Source: Pseudomonas cannabina
GTDB lineage: Bacteria > Pseudomonadota > Gammaproteobacteria > Pseudomonadales > Pseudomonadaceae
Reading direction: 5' to 3'
DNA: 64,000 bases
Assembly (NCBI RefSeq): GCF_900100365.1
Contig: NZ_FNKU01000001.1
Location: 124,001 to 188,000, forward strand
Both the position numbers and the translations under genes were made by a program. The stretch's first letter is position 1, and every line of letters begins with the position of its first letter. A model generated the notes under the pieces. It made no database searches. It saw only the letters and a program-made list of their open reading frames with translations, and was not told the origin of the DNA. Below, one piece after another: positions 18,965 through 26,541 of the stretch.

Positions 18965-19183
18965 GATGGGACTCGGGCCGACCGGTTATTGAGAACAAAG
19001 ACCATAAATTCCGCAGCGTGTTCATGCCATTTATCGGTTTTCTGTTCCAGAACTTCAGCCATCACGCATGAGCGCGAACGGGTGAAGGTAAAAGTCAGAC
19101 GGCATTCTAAGGCATAATGTTTCACTTTTTTAGCTGCTGCAGGAATAGTCATGAAAGTCGCCATCATGTGCGGGACGGTCTAT

Positions 19184-20361
19184 GAGGGTGTAGACAAAAT
19201 CATGTAGTGAGTCGGCGCGCGAGTATTCGAGCCTCGGCCAACCAAACCCATGCCTCGCTTACCGCAAAAAGGCGATCATGATGCATGATCAGTCGCCGAG
19301 CTCTCTCATTCCAGGCATGAGTTCGCTCCACTACCCATCGCTTGGGCATGACCACAAATCCAGTCTGAACAGGCTCCACGGAAAATAGATCGCCTTGTTC
19401 AGAGTGCCATTGCCCTGTTCTTCTGTTATTCGGGCCACGGATCACTTGAACATCGATAGCGTGCAGTTGATGGGTGCGCTGTGCCCATTTTCCTGCGTAC
19501 GCACTATCAACAAAAAGCGTGCTCAGTGACGGATATTTTTCCTTCGAGTACGCCACCGCATCATCCGCCGCGTCACGATCCTGCACGCTTGCAGCACTGA
19601 TACTGACAGCCAGCAGCAGGCCCAATGTATCGACAATCAGACTTCGTTTACGCCCCTTCACTTTTTTGCCTGCGTCGTAGCCGCTGTCACCGCCTTGAGG
19701 AGAACTGCGGGTCGACTGTGAATCCAGGATCGCTGCTGACGGGCTGTCAGCGCGTTCTTCCCGCTCACGCCATTGAGCTCGCAAGCGATCATGCATTTGC
19801 TCGAACTTGCCTTGAGCGCTCCACCGGCGGAACGTTTTGTAGACATTGTCCCAATGAGGAAAATCGCGGGGTAGCATTCGCCATGAGCACCCCGTGCGTA
19901 CGACATAGCAACAGGCTTCCAGCAACGTGCGCCGAGAGTGAAGCGGTGGCACTCCTCGTCCGCCCTGGCTTTCAAACAGGTCGGCGACCAGTGCCCACTC
20001 GGTATCTGTCAAGCAACTCGGATATAGCTGCTCCGGCAGTTGGCGGCGGTGGGTTTCATTGTAGCCATAGGCTTTATTAGGTTCAGGTGACTGAAAACTT
20101 CCCTTGGCCCGCTGCTTTACACGCGTAATCCCTGCCATTTTCAACGCTTTTGCAAAGGTGTCGGGATGCGCAGTGATACCGGTTTCGGCGAAGAATACGA
20201 GCGCCAATTCGGCCTGGCTGGAATAGGGCTGTGCATGAGCGAGTTTCACCAGCACGGGATAGTGCTCGGCGGCAATCGAGCGAGGACGTCCGGTTTTAGG
20301 CATGGCTTGAGGGCTATTCAGACAAGGGAGTGAAAGTTTAATTTATTTTGTCTACACCCTC
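19184..20361 (-). mobile_element. IS5-family insertion sequence, type B, copy 1 (1178 bp)
   Basis: The ends are GAGGGTGTAGACAAAAT and ATTTTGTCTACACCCTC, a perfect 17-base inverted repeat. The flanking 3-base duplication is TAT (19181-19183 and 20362-20364). The one gene fills nearly the whole element on the minus strand. Size, target and DDE transposase fit the IS427/IS1031-like part of the IS5 family. The second copy is at 32469-33646 with target duplication TAG. Confidence 0.93.
19200..20303 (-). CDS. IS5-family transposase (type B)
   Basis: A 367-residue transposase. An N-terminal helix-turn-helix region (residues 1-75; MPKTGRPRSIAAEHYPVLVK) precedes a DUF4096-like part (LTDTEWALVADLF, GCSWRMLPRDFPHWD). 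The DDE catalytic set is ILDSQS, FVDSAYAG and VVERTHAW, with the IS5-type GYDAGKKVKGRKRSLIVDT. All catalytic residues are intact. The encoded protein is identical to that of the second copy, so recent transposition is likely. Confidence 0.95.
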   Translation of the reverse strand: MPKTGRPRSIAAEHYPVLVKLAHAQPYSSQAELALVFFAETGITAHPDTFAKALKMAGITRVKQRAKGSFQSPEPNKAYGYNETHRRQLPEQLYPSCLTDTEWALVADLFESQGGRGVPPLHSRRTLLEACCYVVRTGCSWRMLPRDFPHWDNVYKTFRRWSAQGKFEQMHDRLRAQWREREERADSPSAAILDSQSTRSSPQGGDSGYDAGKKVKGRKRSLIVDTLGLLLAVSISAASVQDRDAADDAVAYSKEKYPSLSTLFVDSAYAGKWAQRTHQLHAIDVQVIRGPNNRRTGQWHSEQGDLFSVEPVQTGFVVMPKRWVVERTHAWNERARRLIMHHDRLFAVSEAWVWLAEARILARRLTT

Positions 20362-20895
20362 TATGGATCGGCCGAAGAAGTCGCCAGGCACGTAGCCACG
20401 CTGCTGCGCGCGGCGGGTCATGAACCGCTGGTCAATTCCAGGCTGACGCTGGCTGAACTGCTGGCCTTCGAGCCCCAGGCATTGCTTGCTGTGACGTCGA
20501 CCACGGGCATGGGGGAGTTGCCGGACAACCTGGTGCCTCTTTATTCGCAGCTACGCGATACCTTGCCTGCGGCGCTGCGTGGATTACCGGGCGGCGTGAT
20601 TGCCCTTGGCGACGCCAGCTATGGCGACACCTTCTGTGGTGGCGGCGAGCTGATGCGTGAGCTGTTCGCCGAGCTGGGCGTTGCTGAAACCCAGGACATG
20701 CTGCGTCTGGACAGCAGCGAGAGTGTCACCCCGGAAACCGATGCCGAGCCGTGGATTGCTGCGTTCATTGTGCAATTGGGCTGAGGTCATCCTGATCGGT
20801 TATCGAACATGATTCAGCGCACCTGCTGTTGATTGTCGACGACCTGCACCTGCACGACACTCACGGTCCTGTGTTCCTTGTGTATGGAGTCAGCA

Positions 20896-21807
20896 ATGAA
20901 CGAGCCAGTACATTTCGAAGATAAGGTGGTCATCGTTACAGGTGCAGGCGGAGGGCTTGGACGCGCTCACGCGCTGCTGTTTGCGAAGCACGGCGCGCGA
21001 GTGGTGGTCAACGATCTCGGCGGTTCGGCCCATGGCGAAGGGGCCAGCGCATCTGCCGCCGATCGTGTCGTGGCCGAGATTCGCGAAGCCGGTGGCACGG
21101 CGGTTGCCAACCATGACTCTGTCACGGACGGCGGGCACATCGTGCAGCACGCTCTGGACGCCTTTGGCCGCATTGATGTGGTGGTCAACAACGCCGGTAT
21201 TCTGCGCGACAAGACCTTCGCCAGGATGGAGGACGCCGATTGGAACCTCGTCTATCGGGTTCATGTCGAGGGGGCTTTCAAAGTCACTCGCGCCGCATGG
21301 CCCCACATGCGCGAGCAAAACCATGGCCGGGTGATCTTCACCTCATCGACATCCGGCATCTATGGCAACTTCGGGCAATCCAACTACGCGACCGCCAAAC
21401 TTGGCCTTTACGGGCTGACCCGAACCCTCGCGCTTGAAGGACGCAAGAACAACATCCTCGTTAACGCCATCGCGCCCACCGGCGGCACGCGCATGACCGA
21501 GGGCCTGATCCCGGCCGAGTTCTTCGACCTGCTCAAACCTGAACTGGTCAGCCCGCTGGTGGTGTACCTGGGCAGCGAGCAATGCCAGGACAGCGGCGGC
21601 CTGTTTGAAGTGGGCGGGGGCTGGATCGGCAAGGTGCGTTGGGAGCGCAGTCTGGGCGCAAGCTTCAATCCGCAGGCCGGCTTCAGTCCCGAAGACGTCG
21701 CAGCGCATTGGCAGACGATCGGTGATTTTGAAGGCGCTGTGCATCCTGCCGACAATATGGAGGCGCTGAAGGAGATGATGGTTAATTTGCAGGGCTATAC
21801 GCCGTAA
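20896..21807 (+). CDS. Short-chain dehydrogenase, HSD17B4/MFE-type 3-hydroxyacyl-CoA dehydrogenase-like
   Basis: A 303-residue SDR with VIVTGAGGGLGRAHALLFAK, NNAGILRDKTF and the catalytic YATAKLGLYGL. The extended C-terminal part (GGGWIGKVRWERSLGASFNP, FSPEDVAAHWQTIGDFEGA) is the mark of the dehydrogenase unit of peroxisomal multifunctional enzyme type 2; the hydratase part is absent. It probably oxidises a 3-hydroxyacyl-CoA or similar substrate with NAD+. GGAG stands before the ATG (MNEPVHFEDK). It is a single gene after the broken mioC. Confidence 0.88.
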   Translation: MNEPVHFEDKVVIVTGAGGGLGRAHALLFAKHGARVVVNDLGGSAHGEGASASAADRVVAEIREAGGTAVANHDSVTDGGHIVQHALDAFGRIDVVVNNAGILRDKTFARMEDADWNLVYRVHVEGAFKVTRAAWPHMREQNHGRVIFTSSTSGIYGNFGQSNYATAKLGLYGLTRTLALEGRKNNILVNAIAPTGGTRMTEGLIPAEFFDLLKPELVSPLVVYLGSEQCQDSGGLFEVGGGWIGKVRWERSLGASFNPQAGFSPEDVAAHWQTIGDFEGAVHPADNMEALKEMMVNLQGYTP

Positions 21808-22044
21808 TGGGGCGATGACGAGTCGACAGGCTGAGCCAGTTTGTATCGCTTAGTTAATCACCGTCCTCGCCAGCGTCGTAGATCATCCAGCGTCTATTAA
21901 AGCTGAATTTGCCAGACTGTTTACCAAGAGTTGTAAGAGTTTTCCGAGCAACTTGTAAGTTAAGTATGGATTTTTTCAGCACTATAAAATAAGCACTTTT
22001 GGTTCCGATATGACTGTTGCATACATTCATATAAGGAATATCAC

Positions 22045-22602
22045 ATGACACGATCAATCTGGGGTGACCTTCCACAGGTAACAATCGCTTTGCCACCGGC
22101 GCGCGTCGGAGTCAAGAAGGCTGAGGCCCAGGTGGGGCAGGTGTTGCAGGAGATTGGCGAGAACGCGCTTGCGCTCAATTCTCTGGCGATGGAGAAACGC
22201 AAGATGAAGCCGCTGTTCAAGGATTTCAATCCCGAACAGATTACCCCCAAGGACCTGAACAGGGCGGGAGCGATTCTCTTCAAGTCCGGCATGATTGATA
22301 ACCATACTGCTGAACTCATGAGCCGAACAGGCGATGAGTTTGACAAGAAAGGTAACCTTGTCGATCCCAATAAACAAATCAATGCACTGGAGTTCTTTGC
22401 CAACCGGATTATCGATATGAAGGAGAAAGCGTTGAGTGGCGATCCGTACGCCAAGCTTCTGTTGCCGGATTACATCAAGACGATTCATGTCATGCAGAAC
22501 TTGCAGGCGTTTGCCGAATCGGGCGACAGTCCCGAGATGCGCAAGATCATGGATATGGAGAACAAGGGGCTGGTCAAGCGAACAGCAAATGCCAAGGGCT
22601 GA
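22045..22602 (+). CDS. Hypothetical protein, 185 residues
   Basis: It starts MTRSIWGDLPQVTIALPPAR and is a mostly helical, charged, soluble protein without signal peptide. AAGGA precedes the ATG. The region upstream is AT-rich, which may point to a horizontally acquired or tightly regulated gene. No family is recognised. I looked for an effector-like promoter motif (GGAACC-N16-CCAC) near it and did not see one. Confidence 0.65.
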   Translation: MTRSIWGDLPQVTIALPPARVGVKKAEAQVGQVLQEIGENALALNSLAMEKRKMKPLFKDFNPEQITPKDLNRAGAILFKSGMIDNHTAELMSRTGDEFDKKGNLVDPNKQINALEFFANRIIDMKEKALSGDPYAKLLLPDYIKTIHVMQNLQAFAESGDSPEMRKIMDMENKGLVKRTANAKG

Positions 22603-22607
22603 GCAAT

Positions 22608-22645
22608 AAAAAAGGCCGCTGCATCTCCGGGGACACGCAGCGGCC
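22608..22645 (-). terminator. Rho-independent terminator of the minus-strand operon
   Basis: A perfect 9-base-pair stem (GGCCGCTGC/GCAGCGGCC) with a 14-base loop is followed on the minus strand by six T. It lies just past the 3' end of the SirB1 gene and on the other strand just after the 185-residue gene, so it can serve both but is a standard terminator only for the minus strand. Confidence 0.8.
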
Positions 22646-22782
22646 AAACAAAACGCGGGATCAAGGGAGCTTGCAAATCCACGTCATACTTCAACGCGCG
22701 CAGGTTACCTGCCCTCGCTGTGCTGAAAAATCCCCGGGCAGGAGATGCAGCATTACGCAACGGGTAACAATGCCAGGCTCGT

Positions 22783-23586
22783 TCAGTGGACGCTGCGATG
22801 TGACGGCAACTGGCTGAGGCGTTCGACCAGCCTGATGCGTTGTATCGGATCTTCACTGAGCAACAGGGCGTGTTCCAGATCGAAGCGTTCGGCCTGCGGG
22901 CATTCAAGAATCTGATACAGAGTGGCGCGAGCCAGGTAATCGCTGCTGATGGCCTGGCCCAGTTCGACGATGCGGTCGGCGTCCTTGAGCGCAGCCAGAA
23001 AGTTGTCGTTGATCTGATGCAGGTGCCTCAGGTTGCGTGACAACCGTTGCAACATGCTCGCGGGGGAGGCCGTCAGCAGGTGTCCGGCCTGCAAGTGCAT
23101 GCTGGGTCCGAATTGCCGGATCAACAACTCACGACAGTCCTTGGGGTACAGCCTGCGACCGCCGCACGGGTCGAGCAGGTGATCGGCGCCTGGCACGCGC
23201 AGCAGAAAGTGGCCCGGAAAGTTGACGCCCTCCAGCGCGATGTTCAGGCGTCTGGCGATTTCCAGTGCAATCAACGCCAGCCCCAGCGGTTGGCCCCTGC
23301 GGCGTTTGATGATCGTGTGCAGTAGCGCGGCGTCCGGCTTGGGCGGGTTCCAGTCATCCTGCTGAAAACCCAGCGCGCTGAGTTGCCGCAACATCGGTTG
23401 GGCCAGCTCGGGGGCAGGCAAGACGGGCAGGGCGGCGTCGATCTGGCGTTGCAACTGATCCATTTCGGCCATCATGTCTTGCCGTGCAAACTGCGCGTCA
23501 TGCTCGGTCGAAACCCACAGCGCGGCGTCGAACACCGCGGGCGGCGTCTGTTGTAGGCAAGCCAGGCAATGCTGACGGGGCGTCAT
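22783..23586 (-). CDS. SirB1-family transglutaminase-like protein
   Basis: A 267-residue protein starting MTPRQHCLACLQQTPP, with GGAG 7 bases before the ATG. The SirB1 domain (about residues 35-180) has RRRGQPLGLALIALEIARRL and VNFPGHFLLRVPG with a conserved His. The C-terminal part is a TPR-like helical tail (DNFLAALKDADRIVELG). The family lacks the classical Cys of active transglutaminases and its function is not settled. It lies about 86 bases after the DUF4434-like gene and may be the last gene of the same transcript. Confidence 0.8.
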   Translation of the reverse strand: MTPRQHCLACLQQTPPAVFDAALWVSTEHDAQFARQDMMAEMDQLQRQIDAALPVLPAPELAQPMLRQLSALGFQQDDWNPPKPDAALLHTIIKRRRGQPLGLALIALEIARRLNIALEGVNFPGHFLLRVPGADHLLDPCGGRRLYPKDCRELLIRQFGPSMHLQAGHLLTASPASMLQRLSRNLRHLHQINDNFLAALKDADRIVELGQAISSDYLARATLYQILECPQAERFDLEHALLLSEDPIQRIRLVERLSQLPSHRSVH

Positions 23587-23672
23587 CGACAAGCTCCGTG
23601 AACCGTCGGGTTCAAGTCGTGCGAAGGCTCTTTGTAGCCCTGCGCGGAGCTTTCGTCCAGCGCAGCCTGTTG

Positions 23673-24545
23673 CTAGTTGTTTAGTGCCTCAATCAGTTCT
23701 GGCGTTACGTAGTGCGGGCCGTCGAACAGGTAGAGCGGATAACCGTCGTAGGCGTCGATCTGGGGTTGCAGTTCGGCGGCGGTTGCCGAGCGGAAACCGC
23801 CGCCGACCTGGGGGCGAAATGCTTCGACGATGATTCTTACGCGGTTTTTGCCCAGTCGTTTGCGCAGCGCGTCAGCGTAGGTCCGGGCAACCGGCGCGGT
23901 GCGGGCGTAAACACCGACCCCGTCCTGAAAGAACACGCCGATGTCATCCGGCAGCCAGGTTTTCAGCCAGTCGGCGGTGGCGGCGGGCCCGATATTGGCG
24001 CCGTCATAGACACTGATCCACAACGGCCTTGGCAGTTTCGCCAGCAGTGCGGGCAGCTCTGTGGCGCGGCTCCAGCTAGGGTCGACTTCGGCGGGAAAAT
24101 ACCAGCCGGTCACGTTCAGTGGCGTTTTCACGTTGGCCGGTTGTGCAGACAGCGTCGCCAGTTGCTCGATGTTGTCCCGCGACTGGTTTTCGCTGAAATG
24201 CCCGGCCAGGCCGAGAATCACTTCCTCGGCCCAGGGCGCCTTGCCGATGCGCGTCCAGTCCGGCAGCTGCGGTACGTTCGGCAGGTTGGTGCCGGGGATG
24301 AAAGACTGTCCGTCGACCGCCGTCCACTGCACCAGCAGCTGCCGCGCGCCGAGCCTGTCCCAGTCACCTTTAATGCCGACCGTCGCGTTGTCCGGCTGCC
24401 AGACGATGCCGACGATGCCCGGCCCTTTGGGCAGCAGAATTCGATACAACTCGCTGGAGCCGACGCCCAGCACCCCGACCAAAAGTGCGGCCAGGGAGGT
24501 CTTGATCAACGTCGCGCGTCGCAACAGGGCGAGCAAAGCCTTCAA
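23673..24545 (-). CDS. DUF4434/glycoside hydrolase-like protein of the Nfr-type cluster
   Basis: A 290-residue protein with an N-terminal hydrophobic segment (residues 12-35; TSLAALLVGVLGVGSSELY), so it is exported or membrane-anchored. The body looks like a TIM-barrel glycoside-hydrolase fold of the DUF4434 type: GIVWQPDNATVGIKGDWDRL, GWYFPAEVDPSW and IGVFFQDGVGV. It follows nfrA by 31 bases. Synthase-type polysaccharide operons often hold such an enzyme for trimming or release of the chain; that role here is inference. E. coli has a gene (ybcH) of similar length beside nfrA, but whether the two are related is not certain. Confidence 0.65.
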   Translation of the reverse strand: MKALLALLRRATLIKTSLAALLVGVLGVGSSELYRILLPKGPGIVGIVWQPDNATVGIKGDWDRLGARQLLVQWTAVDGQSFIPGTNLPNVPQLPDWTRIGKAPWAEEVILGLAGHFSENQSRDNIEQLATLSAQPANVKTPLNVTGWYFPAEVDPSWSRATELPALLAKLPRPLWISVYDGANIGPAATADWLKTWLPDDIGVFFQDGVGVYARTAPVARTYADALRKRLGKNRVRIIVEAFRPQVGGGFRSATAAELQPQIDAYDGYPLYLFDGPHYVTPELIEALNN

Positions 24546-24576
24546 GCAGTCCTCCCGAAGGGATGATTCACGATGA

Positions 24577-26541
24577 TTACCACGAGAACGTCATGCGTGC
24601 GAATACGCCTTCGGCCCGGTCATCGCCAAACGCTTTCTCCCGGTACTGCACAGAGAAATCGACATACGACTGCGGTGCCTTGTACTTGTCCTCGCGGAAC
24701 CAGTAGCGTACTCCCGTGCCGACGCCCAGGCCGCCTGCGTTGCCGGAAGATGTGCTGCTGCGGCCGAGGCTGTCGACCTCGCTGCGCATCTTCGAATCAA
24801 AGTCCACTGCGGCGACGACATGCGGAAACACCACCAGCCGCGGGCTGATGCTGTCCACCCGGAAACTGCGACCGACCTGCCATTCGCTGTTGAAATAGTT
24901 ACGCTTGTCCTGCAAATACCGCCCGCCTTCAGCGTACAGCTGCGAGGTCCACCAGCTGGGCACGTCGACCCGCAGGTCAGTGCCGATGCTCGATCCATAG
25001 CCCAGGCGCACCAGCCAGTCGCCATCGGCGTTGGAATTGCCCAGCGGGAAGGTACGTTCGAAAGCCCCGATGATGTTGACTTCGCTGAACGGCTTGGCCC
25101 GAATGCCGACAGCGCCTTGCAGCGCGTCAGCACCGGTGTCGGATTCGCCTTCCTTGCTCCACAGCGTGTCAGTCACCCGCCCGTACAGCTCGACAAAGCG
25201 CGCATTGCGGTAGCCGAACGGCCGCCAGAACACTTCGGTGCTGTTTTGTACGCTGTCATTGCTGCCGCCGGGTGCGCCGCTTAGACCGCTGCTGGTACTG
25301 GCACCGCGATAAGTCGTGGTGTTGGTCAGGCCCCAGACGCGGGACAGATCGGAGACGGCGCGGCGGGTGTCGAACACCTGCTGAGCCGGCATTTGCAGAT
25401 CGCCGGTCTGCTGGTAATCGAGCACGCGCTTGAAGTACGCAATGGCCTGCGCGTCATCCGGCGTGCGCATGGCGCTGTAAGCGGCATCCTGCACTTCGCG
25501 GGGCTTGAGGCCGGACTGGCGATCGACACGCTTGAACGTGTCCAGCGCGCCTTTGTCATCGCCCGCCTGGCTCAGGAAGTAGGCAATTTGCACCTCGTCA
25601 CCCGGTTGCAGCTCGCCGGCGTCGCGGGCTTGCTGCAAGCGTTGCAGCGCTTCACTCGGCTGGCCCATCGCGGCGTATAAAGAGGCCTGCTCACGCAGCG
25701 GCAGATTGCCGACTGCCATGGCTTGGGCAAAGTCCTGACGCTCGCCGCTCTGGTCGCCCAGGCGTTGACGCATTTGTCCGCGCTGGACGAGCAGAGTGGC
25801 GTCGTTACCATTCAGCGCAAGCGCTTCGGTGGCCGCAGAACGTGCTTCGGCATATTGCCCCTGGGCGATCAAAGCGCTGACCAGCAGCTTTCGGTAAGCC
25901 ATTTGTTTCGGGAAACTGCGCACCGCGTCACGCGCCTCGCTGACGGCGGTTTCATGGTCTCCGCGCGCCAGTGCCTTGTAGCCAGTGGCGGCCTTGTCGA
26001 CCGCCACCTGCTCCTGAATCGCCTGCCGACGGCGCGTCAGGACTGGCTGTGGGCCGAGTGCCTGCTCTGCATCGTTGATGGCCGTCTGCGCTTCGTCCAG
26101 ACGCTGCTGGCGTTGCAGGGCCTCGATCAGCATCATGCGGTAATCGAGATTCTTCGGCGCCTGCGCGATTGCCTTGCGGGCGTGGCTGGCCGAGCCGCTG
26201 TAGTCCTGTCGGGCGTATGCCCGCAACGCTTGATTGCCTTCCAGATAACCCGGTTTCGGGCGAGCCTTGGTGACACGCTGCGGGTGATCACGACGGTATT
26301 TGTCGCGTTCGGCCAGGGCAATCAGGTCGCGCAGCTGATCTGCATCGCCGCGCTGGCGCAACGCCTCGTTGGCCTTGGCGATGGCGAGGTCGTAGTCCTT
26401 GCGGTTGTAGGCCATGTAGGCCTCGTTGGCGATGGCGTATGCCGGACCGGTCAGCGGCAAAGGCAAGGTTTCTGCCTGGCTGAACGGCGCAGAAAAACTC
26501 AGGCCGGTCACCAGCAGCGACAGGATGAAGGGGCGCTTCAT
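24577..26541 (-). CDS. NfrA-like outer-membrane TPR/beta-barrel exopolysaccharide export protein
   Basis: A 654-residue protein with signal peptide (residues 1-23, cleaved after SQA-ET). Many TPR-like repeats (about 30-380; AYMAYNRKDYDLAIAKANEA and similar) lead to a C-terminal porin-like domain ending FARMTFSW, with a terminal aromatic residue as in outer-membrane barrels. This is the layout of NfrA (phage N4 receptor of E. coli) and, in general terms, of BcsC and PgaA. The ATG overlaps the nfrB stop by 4 bases (ATGA). It should form the export channel through periplasm and outer membrane. Confidence 0.85.
   Translation of the reverse strand: MKRPFILSLLVTGLSFSAPFSQAETLPLPLTGPAYAIANEAYMAYNRKDYDLAIAKANEALRQRGDADQLRDLIALAERDKYRRDHPQRVTKARPKPGYLEGNQALRAYARQDYSGSASHARKAIAQAPKNLDYRMMLIEALQRQQRLDEAQTAINDAEQALGPQPVLTRRRQAIQEQVAVDKAATGYKALARGDHETAVSEARDAVRSFPKQMAYRKLLVSALIAQGQYAEARSAATEALALNGNDATLLVQRGQMRQRLGDQSGERQDFAQAMAVGNLPLREQASLYAAMGQPSEALQRLQQARDAGELQPGDEVQIAYFLSQAGDDKGALDTFKRVDRQSGLKPREVQDAAYSAMRTPDDAQAIAYFKRVLDYQQTGDLQMPAQQVFDTRRAVSDLSRVWGLTNTTTYRGASTSSGLSGAPGGSNDSVQNSTEVFWRPFGYRNARFVELYGRVTDTLWSKEGESDTGADALQGAVGIRAKPFSEVNIIGAFERTFPLGNSNADGDWLVRLGYGSSIGTDLRVDVPSWWTSQLYAEGGRYLQDKRNYFNSEWQVGRSFRVDSISPRLVVFPHVVAAVDFDSKMRSEVDSLGRSSTSSGNAGGLGVGTGVRYWFREDKYKAPQSYVDFSVQYREKAFGDDRAEGVFARMTFSW

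Larger units (their letters stand above)
19151..20784 (+). pseudogene. MioC-like flavodoxin gene interrupted by an IS element
   Basis: The first 11 codons read MKVAIMCGTVY, then the IS starts. After the IS and one copy of the TAT target duplication (20362-20364) the frame continues GSAEEVARHVATLLRAAGHE, then TSTTGMGELPDNLVPLYSQL and ALGDASYGDTFCGGG. Rejoined, the FMN phosphate loop is TVYGSA, so the insertion lies inside the codons of this loop. The rest is a standard short flavodoxin of about 151 residues, ending AAFIVQLG. MioC in E. coli is an FMN protein with a role in biotin synthesis. The 3' part might be expressed but would lack the FMN loop. Confidence 0.93.

Noticed and set aside
21854..22030. 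58-codon minus-strand frame ending RRWMIYDAGEDGD
   Set aside because: No ribosome binding site, AT-rich region, and the start lies only 15 bases from the start of the well-supported divergent gene.
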